A DNA stretch of 64,000 nucleotides from Microbacterium fluvii (GTDB lineage Bacteria > Actinomycetota > Actinomycetes > Actinomycetales > Microbacteriaceae): positions 411,946 to 475,945 of the forward strand of contig NZ_JAOPFX010000003.1 of the NCBI RefSeq assembly GCF_025515205.1, in the 5' to 3' direction. Below, in pieces: positions 51,334-59,550 of this stretch; within the stretch, counting starts at the first letter, position 1, and each line of letters starts with the position of its first letter. A program made the translations under genes and the position numbers. The notes under the pieces are model-generated. The model did no database searches and was not told the DNA's origin. It was given only the letters and a program-made list of their open reading frames with translations.

Positions 51334-51408
51334 GGGAAGCCCCAGATCAGCCCACAGAAAAATCGGTGCAGAACTCGCTCAAGACCCCGCCTGGGGAGGA
51401 GCCGTGGG

Positions 51409-51414
51409 TAGCGT
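51409..51414 (+). promoter_or_regulatory. -10 element for leaderless DUF2809 gene
   Basis: TAGCGT ends 7 nt before GTG 51422. A GGAG in the gap is close to the start, so a short leader is also possible. Confidence 0.4.
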
Positions 51415-51421
51415 GGAGCGG

Positions 51422-51886
51422 GTGACCTCCGCAGCGCCCGAGCCCGAGCCCGAGCCGGTGGGCAGCCTTGGGCGCGCACCTGCCCCCGCACCACCCGCGC
51501 ATCGAAGCACCCGGCGCCGACTCGCCGCAGCCGCCCTCCTCGCCGCGACGATCGCCGCCGGTCTCGTCGTGCATCTGGCCCTGCCCGACAGCGCCGCGAC
51601 CGACATCGCGGGCGACGCGCTCTATGCCGTGGCCGTCTATCTCGCGGTCGTCATCGCGTGGGTGCGGCAGCATCCGTTCGTCGTCGGCGCCATCGCCGCG
51701 GCCTGGTGCGTGGGCATCGAGCTGTTCCAGCTCACCGGCATCCCGCTGGCGGCCGGCGCCGCCTTCGCGCCGGCGATGCTCGTGCTCGGCACGGTCTTCG
51801 ATGCGCGAGACCTCGTCGTGTACGTCGCCGTGATCCTCGTCGTCTCTCTGTTCGATCGTCTCTCGGCGCGCCGCAGGCCGGCCTGA
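51422..51886 (+). CDS. DUF2809-like membrane protein
   Basis: The protein has 154 residues. A Pro/Glu-rich start is followed by four transmembrane segments (about 35-55, 63-80, 85-108, 112-145). The segment WCVGIELFQLTGIPL resembles the core of DUF2809 proteins. Function is unknown. In-frame GTG codons at 51404 and 51413 are alternative starts. Confidence 0.75.
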   Translation: MTSAAPEPEPEPVGSLGRAPAPAPPAHRSTRRRLAAAALLAATIAAGLVVHLALPDSAATDIAGDALYAVAVYLAVVIAWVRQHPFVVGAIAAAWCVGIELFQLTGIPLAAGAAFAPAMLVLGTVFDARDLVVYVAVILVVSLFDRLSARRRPA

Positions 51887-51889
51887 AGA

Positions 51890-51920
51890 GGGCGCCGCAC
51901 CCCCCGATGGTGCGGCGCCC
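51890..51920. terminator. Bidirectional terminator
   Basis: A perfect 12-bp stem (GGGCGCCGCACC with GGTGCGGCGCCC) has a 7-nt loop between convergent genes. Confidence 0.75.
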
Positions 51921-51936
51921 CGCCCCCGACGGGGGC

Positions 51937-52332
51937 TCAGTCGTCGCTCTCGCGCCCGTGCACGGTGAGTGCGTAGATGACGACGACGTCGAGGGCCAGC
52001 ACGGCCAGCGACCACCACGGCTGCACGTCGAGCAGAAAGAGCTGGCTGACCGCGTTGAGCGACACGAGCACCACGGCGGTCACGCGCGCCCAGGTCTGGC
52101 CGGCCAGCAGGGCGATGCCCACGAGCACCAGCAGGGTGCCGATGATGAGGTGCCACCAGCCCCAGCCGTTGACGTCGAGCCACAGCACGTTGCCGGTGCC
52201 GTAGATCACGACGTCTTCGCTGGGCAGCAGCACGGCAGACAGTCCCTTGAGCGCGTCGATCGCGCCGGTGATGATGATGACGATTCCGGCGAAGACTCGC
52301 CAGCCGCTCCAGGCGGATGTCGACGGTGACAT
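51937..52332 (-). CDS. DUF7144-like four-helix membrane protein
   Basis: The protein has 131 residues. After MSPSTSAWSGWRVFAGIVIII come four hydrophobic helices, with conserved WGWWHLIIGTLLVLVGIALL and QPWWSLAVLALDVVVIYAL. This layout is common in actinobacterial proteins labelled DUF7144. Function unknown. ATG 52332 has AGGAG seven bases upstream. Confidence 0.8.
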   Translation of the reverse strand: MSPSTSAWSGWRVFAGIVIIITGAIDALKGLSAVLLPSEDVVIYGTGNVLWLDVNGWGWWHLIIGTLLVLVGIALLAGQTWARVTAVVLVSLNAVSQLFLLDVQPWWSLAVLALDVVVIYALTVHGRESDD

Positions 52333-52785
52333 GGGGGAACTCCTTCGTGGCCGAGGGCGCGGGTGCGCCGCGGCTCGATTGTGAGTCGGCGGCGGAGGCC
52401 GCCTCATCACCCGCGCAAGGTGAACCCTGTGAGTCGGCCGCCGCGGCGGGGTGTGTCCGGCGATCGGCGTCGAGCGGATGCGGTCTGCGCGGGCGCTCGG
52501 AGAGTGCGGCGCGCCGGGGGATCAGGCATCTTGCGCTGGCCTTGCGCAAAACCTGTGACTCGTGTGACTGATGTGAAATAAGTTCTGTCTTGACACGAAC
52601 ATGAGAGATCTCTCATGATTAGCGGCGGAGCGGGAAGTACGCGCTGGGGAGCGAGTGCCGACCAACCTGGCTTTGGGGGGCTGGGCGGTACTTGCGGTGT
52701 GCGAAGACGAGTCTTCGCTCCCCCCGATTCTCGTGCAGCGTCGCAAAGCTGACCTCAATCACAAGAGTCAGGGAGACCCACGCAC
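52333..52785. other. Gene-free stretch upstream of pilA
   Basis: No protein gene seen. The right part (from 52553) carries the regulatory elements described separately, followed by a long leader of about 165 nt to pilA containing an AGGGA ribosome-binding site before 52786. The left part is G/C-rich sequence without clear structure. Confidence 0.6.
52553..52619 (+). promoter_or_regulatory. pilA promoter region with TGTGAC repeats and palindrome
   Basis: TGTGAC/TGTGAA hexamers begin at 52554, 52563 and 52572, a 9-bp period. TTGACA at 52590-52595 is a good -35, and CATGAT at 52614-52619 a weak -10 after 18 bp. The perfect 16-bp palindrome ATGAGAGATCTCTCAT (52601-52616) lies between them. The repeats sit in activator position and the palindrome in repressor position. 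The repeats recur at 63813-63836 by pilB. Confidence 0.65.
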
Positions 52786-53190
52786 ATGCGTACTTTCATC
52801 AAGAACTACCTGGCGGCCGAGAAGGCCCGCCGCGAGGAGAACGGCGAAGCCGGCTTCTCGCTCATCGAGCTCATCGTCGTCGTCGTGATCCTCGGCATCC
52901 TCGCCGCGATCGCGGTGCCCGTGTTCCTCGGCCTGCAGGCGCAGGCAGAGAAGACTTCGCAGGATGCCGTCGCAGGCAACGCCGCGAGCCAGCTGGCTTC
53001 TGAGATCGCGCAGGACCCCGACTACGCGTTTGACGCAGACGACTTTGCCTCTCTCGCGGGTGACACGTACACGATCACGACGAACACCTACACGTCGATC
53101 GATGACTTCTGCGTCTCGGTCACGGGTGGCGCCGACGACTGGACGTCGAAGGCCGGCCCCGGCGCCGACTGCACCTCTGCCGCGTCGTAA
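52786..53190 (+). CDS. pilA: Major type IV pilin
   Basis: The protein has 134 residues. The prepilin site is EAG-FSLIELIVVVVI: cleavage after Gly23, mature Phe1 and Glu5 present, then the hydrophobic helix of type IVa pilins. The 23-residue leader is long and charged. The C-terminal head is small and acidic with a disulphide-type Cys pair near residues 108 and 129. It is first in the pilus locus and followed by a terminator hairpin, the usual arrangement for the abundant subunit. A long 5' leader suggests regulated expression. Confidence 0.93.
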   Translation: MRTFIKNYLAAEKARREENGEAGFSLIELIVVVVILGILAAIAVPVFLGLQAQAEKTSQDAVAGNAASQLASEIAQDPDYAFDADDFASLAGDTYTITTNTYTSIDDFCVSVTGGADDWTSKAGPGADCTSAAS

Positions 53191-53203
53191 GGGCAGCACT
53201 TCC

Positions 53204-53250
53204 GCCGAGGCCGGTCCACCCCCGTGGGCCGGCCTCGGCACCCCTCTTTT
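53204..53250 (+). terminator. Terminator between pilA and the rest of the pilus operon
   Basis: An 11-bp stem, GCCGAGGCCGG with CCGGCCTCGGC, is followed by ACCCCTCTTTT. It would cap most transcripts after pilA and let a fraction continue into the minor pilin genes. Confidence 0.75.
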
Positions 53251-53275
53251 CCATGACAGCCAGGGGAGGTGAGTC

Positions 53276-53689
53276 ATGACGAAGCACGCCGACGACGGCT
53301 TCAGCCTCATCGAGGTGGTCATCGCGATGTTCCTGTTCGCCGTGATCTCGCTCGCGATCCTTCCCCTCGCCATCCAGGCGGCGGCCCTCAGCACGGTCAA
53401 CCGTGACGAGGCCGCCGCGAACGCGTTCGCCTCCTCACAGCTCGCGGTCATCCGCTCGAGCTACCCCGACGATGGCACCAACGCCTGCTCGGGCGTGCGC
53501 GCCAAGCAGTTCACGCAGAAGAAGGATCCGGCAGAGACCGGGCTGACGGCCAACCTCGTGGTCTCTGCGTGCCCCACCAGCTACCCCGGAGTCGTGACGA
53601 TCACGGCGAAGGTGTTCGATCCGGCAGAATCCACCACCGATCCCGTCGTGACGATGGCGACCCAGGTGATCGTGACGGCGGCATCATGA
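53276..53689 (+). CDS. Minor pilin, PilV-like
   Basis: The protein has 137 residues. The prepilin site DDG-FSLIEVVIAMFLFAVI has Gly8, Phe1 and Glu5 in place. The short head domain has two Cys (GTNACSG, VVSACPTS). Size and second place in the operon fit a PilV/GspI-type minor pilin that primes the pilus tip. It overlaps the next gene by four bases. Confidence 0.87.
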   Translation: MTKHADDGFSLIEVVIAMFLFAVISLAILPLAIQAAALSTVNRDEAAANAFASSQLAVIRSSYPDDGTNACSGVRAKQFTQKKDPAETGLTANLVVSACPTSYPGVVTITAKVFDPAESTTDPVVTMATQVIVTAAS

Positions 53690-54345
53690 CCGAGCGCACG
53701 CCCCGCAACGACGACGGCATGTCGATGATCGAGCTCGTCGTCTATGCCGTCATCGCCGCACTCCTGCTCGGAGTGCTCGGCGGCATCCTCATCTCCGGCA
53801 TGCGCTCGACCGTCATCACGGGCGACCGCGATGCCGCCACCGGAACGGTGCAGGCCATCAGCACGTCCCTGTCGAGCGACATCCGCAACGCCTCCTCCGT
53901 GCAGCTCACGCAGTCGGGCTCGACGACGGTCGTGCGCGCCCGCGTGGCCGACGGGCGATCGGCCTGGGACTGCCGGGCCTACGCCGTCGTCGACCTCGAG
54001 ACCTGGAGCGACAGCGCCGTGACGACGGGCGCCGACGGCAAGTACGAACTGCGCGTGCTCACCTACGACGATGTCGCCGTGGCGGCGTCGTTCACCGCGC
54101 CCACCCCGACGACGGCGTGGGGTGTGCTCTCGAACGACGTGCAGCGCATCGAAGTGCAGCCGACGCCGTCGCCCGCGCCGACGCCCACCTACCTCTCCTA
54201 CTTCACGCTCACCGGTGATGCGCTCTCGTGGAACCTCGCCGCTCTCGCTTCGGCCAACGCCGCCTTCAACGACGGCGAGACCGTCGCGCTGACGGGGTCT
54301 GCCGTCGCCCGTGCCCACGATGAAGGGACGACCAAATGCTGGTGA
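53686..54345 (+). CDS. Minor pilin, PilW-like
   Basis: The protein has 219 residues. The prepilin site NDDG-MSMIELVVYAVI has mature Met1 and Glu5. A head domain of about 170 residues includes a Pro/Thr-rich stretch (PTPSPAPTPT) and ends with a C-terminal Cys-Trp. GspJ/PilW-type minor pilins have this size and place. It overlaps the flanking genes at both ends (ATGA upstream; 10 nt downstream). Confidence 0.85.
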   Translation: MTERTPRNDDGMSMIELVVYAVIAALLLGVLGGILISGMRSTVITGDRDAATGTVQAISTSLSSDIRNASSVQLTQSGSTTVVRARVADGRSAWDCRAYAVVDLETWSDSAVTTGADGKYELRVLTYDDVAVAASFTAPTPTTAWGVLSNDVQRIEVQPTPSPAPTPTYLSYFTLTGDALSWNLAALASANAAFNDGETVALTGSAVARAHDEGTTKCW

Positions 54346-56312
54346 ACCGCGTCGCGCGGCGCCTGCGCGCCACCTCCGAGGGCGAGAACGGCTCGACGAT
54401 GATCGCCGTGCTCGTCGTCGCGACGATCCTGGGCCTCCTCACGGTCACGCTCTCGGCCGCCGTCGTCAACACGACGAAGACGACCCTCGGCATCGGCTCG
54501 TCGCTGCAGGCGCAAGCCGCCGCCGACGCCGGCATCTCGGCCGCCGTCGCCTACGCGAAGGCGCACCCGGCCGACGTCTGCACGATCGACCTCACCAGCA
54601 GCACGCCGCAGTACCACGTGAAGCCCGCCATCCCGAGCCCGGAGCGCCCCGACGTGACGGCGTGCGGCTCGGGTGGAAAGGTGACGTTCCTCTCGATCGG
54701 CACGGGGGAAGACGGCCGCACGACCTCGGTCGAGGCGACCTACTACTACTCCGGAGGCGTCACGACCGGTGTGCCCGACAACGCCGTCGTCATCGGCGGC
54801 GGCACCTTCAGCGCCACCTCGCTCATGCTCAAGGTCGGCGCGGGCGCCACCGACGGCTCGGCGCTCATGCTCAGCGGCGACTTCAAGACCTGCAACAACA
54901 TCACGACGTTCGAGACCGACGTCATCCTCTACAACGGCAACCTCGACATCACCAACGCGTGCAAGTTCACCAAGGACGTGTACGTGGCCGGCTACGTCAA
55001 GTTCAGCGCGGGTGCGACGGTGGGCGGCTCGGTGTATGCCCTGGGCACCGTCAACCTCGCCAACGCCGACAACAAGATCGGCGGCAACCTCGTCGCCAAG
55101 GGCGACATCACGATCACCGCCGGCGCCAAGGTCACCGGCTCGGTCACCACCGAGGGCAACTTCTCGATGACCAACAGCCCCTCGACGATCGGCGGCAACC
55201 TCGCCGTCGGCGGCACGGCGTCTGTGACCTCCGGCGCCACCGTGACCGGCAACCTCACTGCGACCGGCAAGGTCACGGTGCAGGGCTCCACGATCGGCGG
55301 GGCTGTCACCGCCGGCAACGGGCTCGACCTCAACTCGGCTGTCATCGGCGGGGCGATCCTCAACGCCGGCACGGCGACGGCCGGCGGTTACAACGTCAAG
55401 GCCGCGTCGTTCACGACCGCCGGCGCCATCGGCGCCTCGGGTTCGTACCTGCAGGCTTCGAAGTTCACCGGCGATGTCGTCTCGACGTTGGCGGGCGGCA
55501 AGAGCTATATCGCTCCCGACACGACGGTCGGCGGCAAGATCCGACTCGCCGGTACCGTATCGACCGACTGGGGGCCGCCCACGGCGACAGGGGGCAACAC
55601 CTACAACGTCACGGGTCTCACGGCGCCGTCGGTGCCGGCGAAGCCGGTCATGACCATTCCCGACGAGCTGAAGACCGGCACCTACAAGTGGGACGACTAC
55701 GACTACGTCGAGTCGAACTGGATCTCTGCCGGCTACACCATCGACACGTGGGCGACGGCGGCCGACTGCACGTTCGACACCTGGCACCCGGCCAACGTCG
55801 CGAAGATCGCCTCGTACACGACGCCGACCGTCGTCGACCTGCGCAAGTGCGGCAAGGTCTACGGCTACCAGACGACGCTGCAGCTCGACACCGACCTGCT
55901 GCTCGTGCTGCCCGACAACGACGTGGAGCACAAGTTCCAAGAGGTCAAGTTCCTCTCGAAAGACGGCGAGCCCCACAAGCTCGACATCCTCATGCCCGAC
56001 ACCGTCGACAACGATGCCGCCACGTGCAAGAAGAGCGGCTCGAAGATCAACCTCTACGCCACGACGGCGGGCACGAGCCCGTTGATCTCGGGTCTCATCT
56101 ACACGCCGTGCACGCTGTCGATCGCCAACGTCGGCTCGACGGGCAACTGGACCGGCCAGCTCTACAGCGGGTCGATGATCTTCGACGCCGGTGGGTCGCC
56201 GGGCTACCAGCTCGTCTACCAGCCGATCGGCGTGCCCGGCTTCGGCGTGAGCGAAGCCGTCTCGGCCTCGCTCGGAGCGCTCATCAGCCGGCGTGACATG
56301 GGGGCGCCGTGA
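54336..56312 (+). CDS. Large PilX-like protein with beta-helix-type repeats
   Basis: The protein has 658 residues. The N-terminus (ENG-STMIAVLVVATILG) is a prepilin-like signal after Gly19 with no Glu5, as in PilX/GspK-type minor pilins. Residues about 145-370 contain many short Gly/Thr/Val-rich units such as IGGNLVAKGDITITAGAKVTG, like the right-handed beta-helix of bactofilins (DUF342/polymer-forming type). The C-terminal part (420-658) has several Cys and no recognised family. A tip adhesin or tip-complex scaffold is the likely role by analogy. It is much larger than usual PilX (about 200 aa). Confidence 0.82.
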   Translation: MLVNRVARRLRATSEGENGSTMIAVLVVATILGLLTVTLSAAVVNTTKTTLGIGSSLQAQAAADAGISAAVAYAKAHPADVCTIDLTSSTPQYHVKPAIPSPERPDVTACGSGGKVTFLSIGTGEDGRTTSVEATYYYSGGVTTGVPDNAVVIGGGTFSATSLMLKVGAGATDGSALMLSGDFKTCNNITTFETDVILYNGNLDITNACKFTKDVYVAGYVKFSAGATVGGSVYALGTVNLANADNKIGGNLVAKGDITITAGAKVTGSVTTEGNFSMTNSPSTIGGNLAVGGTASVTSGATVTGNLTATGKVTVQGSTIGGAVTAGNGLDLNSAVIGGAILNAGTATAGGYNVKAASFTTAGAIGASGSYLQASKFTGDVVSTLAGGKSYIAPDTTVGGKIRLAGTVSTDWGPPTATGGNTYNVTGLTAPSVPAKPVMTIPDELKTGTYKWDDYDYVESNWISAGYTIDTWATAADCTFDTWHPANVAKIASYTTPTVVDLRKCGKVYGYQTTLQLDTDLLLVLPDNDVEHKFQEVKFLSKDGEPHKLDILMPDTVDNDAATCKKSGSKINLYATTAGTSPLISGLIYTPCTLSIANVGSTGNWTGQLYSGSMIFDAGGSPGYQLVYQPIGVPGFGVSEAVSASLGALISRRDMGAP

Positions 56313-57145
56313 TCGCCCTGATCGTCGTCTTCGCGGGCGTCTTCGGGCTGATCATCGGCTCGTTCCTCAACGTCGTCGTCTACCGCGTGCCCGCCGGCAT
56401 CTCGCTCAACCGGCCCAGCCAATGCCCGACATGCGATGCGCCGGTGCGCCCGTGGCAGAACGTGCCGGTGTTCTCGTGGCTGGTGCTGCGCCGCCGCTGC
56501 GCGTCGTGCAAGTCTCCGATCTCGGTGCGCTACCCGCTCGTCGAGCTCGCCACCGGCTTCGCCTTCGCGGGGGTCGCCTGGTTCTTCCTCGAGCCGTCGA
56601 CCGGCGCGGCGACGGCATGGGCGGGCCCGGGAGCAGGAGCCGGTGCGCTGGCGGCAGTCATCGTCGCGTATCTCTACCTCGCGGCGATCTCGATCGCGCT
56701 GGCGCTCATCGACCTCGACACGAAGCGCCTGCCCAACGCGATCGTGCTGCCCGCCTACATCGTGCTGCTCGTGCTGTTCGCCCTCGCGTGCCTTCTCGGC
56801 GCCGAGTGGGGAGCCCTGCTGCGCGCCGCGATCGGCGGCGCCGCGCTCTACGCCTTCTATGCGCTGCTGCGGCTCGTTCGACCGGACGGCATGGGCGGGG
56901 GAGACGTCAAGCTCGCGGGCGTGCTCGGTCTCGCGCTCGGCTGGCTCGGCTGGGGCGCCCTCGTCGTCGGCGCCTTCGCCGCGTTCCTCCTGGGCGGCGT
57001 GTTCGGACTCGCGCTCATCGCCGCCCGCCGCGCCGGCCGCCGCACCGCGATCCCGTTCGGCCCCTGGATGATCCTCGGCGCCTGGATCGGCATCCTCACC
57101 GGCGAGCCGCTGGCGCGCTGGTACCTGGCATTTTTCACCGCATAA
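56309..57145 (+). CDS. pilD: Prepilin peptidase
   Basis: PilD cleaves the leader peptides of the pilins and N-methylates the new N-terminus. The 278-residue protein has eight or so transmembrane segments and an N-terminal domain with the zinc pairs CPTC (Cys39, 42) and CASC (Cys64, 67), which mark the bifunctional group. The catalytic Asp residues of the GxGD family are in LIDLDTKRLPN and GMGGGDVKLAG. GTG 56309 overlaps the upstream stop by four bases. Confidence 0.94.
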   Translation: MIALIVVFAGVFGLIIGSFLNVVVYRVPAGISLNRPSQCPTCDAPVRPWQNVPVFSWLVLRRRCASCKSPISVRYPLVELATGFAFAGVAWFFLEPSTGAATAWAGPGAGAGALAAVIVAYLYLAAISIALALIDLDTKRLPNAIVLPAYIVLLVLFALACLLGAEWGALLRAAIGGAALYAFYALLRLVRPDGMGGGDVKLAGVLGLALGWLGWGALVVGAFAAFLLGGVFGLALIAARRAGRRTAIPFGPWMILGAWIGILTGEPLARWYLAFFTA

Positions 57146-57160
57146 GAGAGAGGAACGATC

Positions 57161-58201
57161 ATGGCCAAGACCATCATCGGGCTGGAGATCACCGAAGAGG
57201 GCGTGCGCGCCGCAGAGGTGACCACGGGGCGCAACCCCGTGCTCGTCGCCTACGGCTCCGTTCCGCTTCCCGTCGAAGCCGCGAAGGACTCGGAGGTGAT
57301 CGACCGGGATGCGGTGACCCTCGCGCTCAAGCAGTTGTGGAGTCACGCGGGCTTCAAGAGCAGGAACGTCGTCCTGGGCATCGGCAGCCGCCGCATCCTC
57401 GTCCGCGAATACACGACGCAGGCGATGAAGCCCGACCTGCTGCGGCAGGCCCTGCCCTACCAGGTGCAGGACCTGCTGCCGGTGCCGGCCGAGCAGGCCG
57501 TGCTCGACTTCTATCCCGTCTCGCAGGAGAAGGACCAGCTCACGGGCCTTCTGGTCGCCGCGGTGGCCGAGACGGTCGAAGAGCTCATCACGACGGCGGG
57601 CAAGGCCAAGATCATCGTCGACGAAGTCGACCTCAGCGCCTTCGCGCTCGCCCGCGCGGCGCGCCGGCTCATCGCCCCCGGCGAGACGGTCGCGGTGCTG
57701 GGCCTCGGAGACCACACGAGCAACGTCGTCGTCGTGCGCGACGGCATCCCGCACTTCGTGCGCATCATCCCGATCGACATCACCACCGCCGCCGTGCAGG
57801 CGCACTCGCTGAGCGAGGCGGCCGACGACGCGCCCGTGCTCGAGGAGGTCTTCGAGACCGTGCCGGCGGAGCCGGCGGGGCGCCGCTCGCGCGCGGGGGC
57901 CAGAAGTCGCGGCCCCATCGGCATGACGGACTCCGCCATCACCGACCTGGTCGCGCGCCTGCGCTCGACGATCGCCTTCTACTCCGAGCGCGTGGGCGAA
58001 CAGCCGGTCACCCGCGTGCTGCTCACCGGCGCGGGTGCCGCCGCCCCCGGCGTCGCCGATGCCCTCGCGGCGAGCCTGCCGATGCCCGTCGAGTTCGCCG
58101 GTGTCGGCCAGGTCGCGGCCGTCAAGGGCCGCCAGCCCGAGGGCGACCTCGCCCTCGACCTGCTCACGACGGCGGGCATCGCCATGAAAGAGAGCCGCTG
58201 A
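57161..58201 (+). CDS. pilM: Type IV pilus assembly protein PilM
   Basis: PilM is an actin-like cytoplasmic ATPase-fold protein that binds the N-terminus of PilN. The 346-residue protein shows the ASKHA nucleotide-binding loops (IIGLEITEEGVRAAEV at the start, VLGLGDHTSNVVVVRDG in the middle, and LLTGAGAAAPGVAD near the end) and the typical segment LLRQALPYQVQDLLP. ATG 57161 has AGAGAGGAACG upstream. The next gene pilN overlaps by one base. An Arg-rich insert (AGRRSRAGARSRG, near residue 243) is unusual. Confidence 0.92.
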   Translation: MAKTIIGLEITEEGVRAAEVTTGRNPVLVAYGSVPLPVEAAKDSEVIDRDAVTLALKQLWSHAGFKSRNVVLGIGSRRILVREYTTQAMKPDLLRQALPYQVQDLLPVPAEQAVLDFYPVSQEKDQLTGLLVAAVAETVEELITTAGKAKIIVDEVDLSAFALARAARRLIAPGETVAVLGLGDHTSNVVVVRDGIPHFVRIIPIDITTAAVQAHSLSEAADDAPVLEEVFETVPAEPAGRRSRAGARSRGPIGMTDSAITDLVARLRSTIAFYSERVGEQPVTRVLLTGAGAAAPGVADALAASLPMPVEFAGVGQVAAVKGRQPEGDLALDLLTTAGIAMKESR

Positions 58202-58854
58202 TGTCGGTCAACACCTCGACCATCACCTTCGGGGGAGCGCCCCGCGTCAATCTGATGCCGCGCGCCGAGACCGAGCGCCGCGAGAAGACGGCGCTGCTGC
58301 GCCGCTGGGGGTGGGCGATCGTCGGGGCACTCCTCGTCGTGGTGGCGGTGACCGCCGCGATGTACGTGTATCAGTGGAGCGCCGACAGCACCCTCGACAG
58401 CGAGAACACGCGCACGAACACGCTGCTGACGCAGCTCGCCGGACTCACCGACGTGAAGGAGGCGCTGGCGCTCGAATCGGAGCTCTCGGACTTCCGCGTC
58501 GACGCGATGGCCACTGACCTCGACTGGCCCGCCGCGGTCGTCGAGATCATCGATGTGCTGCCCAAGGGCGTCACGATCGGCGGCTTCGACCTGACGGTCG
58601 GCGCCGTGCCGGCAGGGGAGGATCCTGCCGTCGAGAAGGGGCTCATCGGCTCGTTCACGCTCATCGCGTCCTCGCCCGACGAGATCGTCGACCTCATCCG
58701 CGACACCCGCGCGCTCGACTCGGTCATCGCCGCCGACGGCCCGCAGGTCGCCTCGGCCAGCACCGAAGACGGCGACTACACCTACACGCTGACGGTGACC
58801 TTCGACCAGTCGCTGTATACCGGCGACTTCGCCGCAGAGGAGGACTCGGAGTGA
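58201..58854 (+). CDS. pilN: Type IV pilus assembly protein PilN
   Basis: The protein has 217 residues with the PilM-binding motif RVNLMP at residues 15-20, a transmembrane segment (37-60), and an extracytoplasmic coiled-coil plus ferredoxin-like domain. The position between pilM and pilO confirms the assignment. It forms the inner-membrane alignment complex with PilO. Overlaps pilO by four bases. Confidence 0.9.
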   Translation: MSVNTSTITFGGAPRVNLMPRAETERREKTALLRRWGWAIVGALLVVVAVTAAMYVYQWSADSTLDSENTRTNTLLTQLAGLTDVKEALALESELSDFRVDAMATDLDWPAAVVEIIDVLPKGVTIGGFDLTVGAVPAGEDPAVEKGLIGSFTLIASSPDEIVDLIRDTRALDSVIAADGPQVASASTEDGDYTYTLTVTFDQSLYTGDFAAEEDSE

Positions 58855-59549
58855 ACCTTCCCAAGCAGTTCATCAACCTGCTCGGCGCCGTGCTCGCCAT
58901 CGCGATCGTCATCGCCGGTGTCGCCCTCATCGCCCTGCCGATGTACGGCACGGCGCAGGCGACCCTCGCGAGCGCCCGCACCGTCGAGCAGACCAACGAC
59001 ACCTACCAGATGCAGGTCGACGCGCTCACCGTCGCGGCGGCGAGCATCGACCAGACCGATGCGAACGTCGCCGAGCTGCGCACCGAGATCACCGCGATCC
59101 CGCAGCTCGACGACGTGCACGAGATCATCGCGGCCGCCGCCGAAGACACCGACGCCACCGTCATGAGCACCGTCGCGAGCGACCCCGTCACGTGGGTCGA
59201 GCGCCTCACCGTCGACGACGCGGGCCTCGCCTCGGCCGAAGCCCCGGCATCCGACACGACGGATGCGGCCGCCGACGGCACTGATGAGTCCACCGAGTCG
59301 ACCGACACCGAGACGACCACGACGACCGAAGACGCCCCGGCGTCCACCGCACCGGCCGACGGCCCGCAGCAGCAGGTGCCGATCGCGATCACGGTCGAGG
59401 TGAAGGACGCCGAGGCCGCAGCCGACTTCATCGACGCGCTCGGGGCCGGACCCCGGCTCATCGGCGTCGAGAAGGCCACGCTCACGGGGAGCTCCGGTGC
59501 CATGACGCTCACGGTGTCGGCGCTCGCCTTCATCCGGACGGAGGAGTGA
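58851..59549 (+). CDS. pilO: Type IV pilus assembly protein PilO-like
   Basis: The protein has 232 residues. It has a short cytoplasmic tail, one transmembrane segment (10-30), a coiled coil (about 40-85) and a C-terminal domain interrupted by a Thr/Ser/Asp/Glu-rich linker (about 120-170). The sequence is weakly conserved and the call rests on layout and the pilM-N-O order. GTG 58851 overlaps the pilN stop. Confidence 0.85.
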   Translation: MNLPKQFINLLGAVLAIAIVIAGVALIALPMYGTAQATLASARTVEQTNDTYQMQVDALTVAAASIDQTDANVAELRTEITAIPQLDDVHEIIAAAAEDTDATVMSTVASDPVTWVERLTVDDAGLASAEAPASDTTDAAADGTDESTESTDTETTTTTEDAPASTAPADGPQQQVPIAITVEVKDAEAAADFIDALGAGPRLIGVEKATLTGSSGAMTLTVSALAFIRTEE

Positions 59550-59550
59550 C

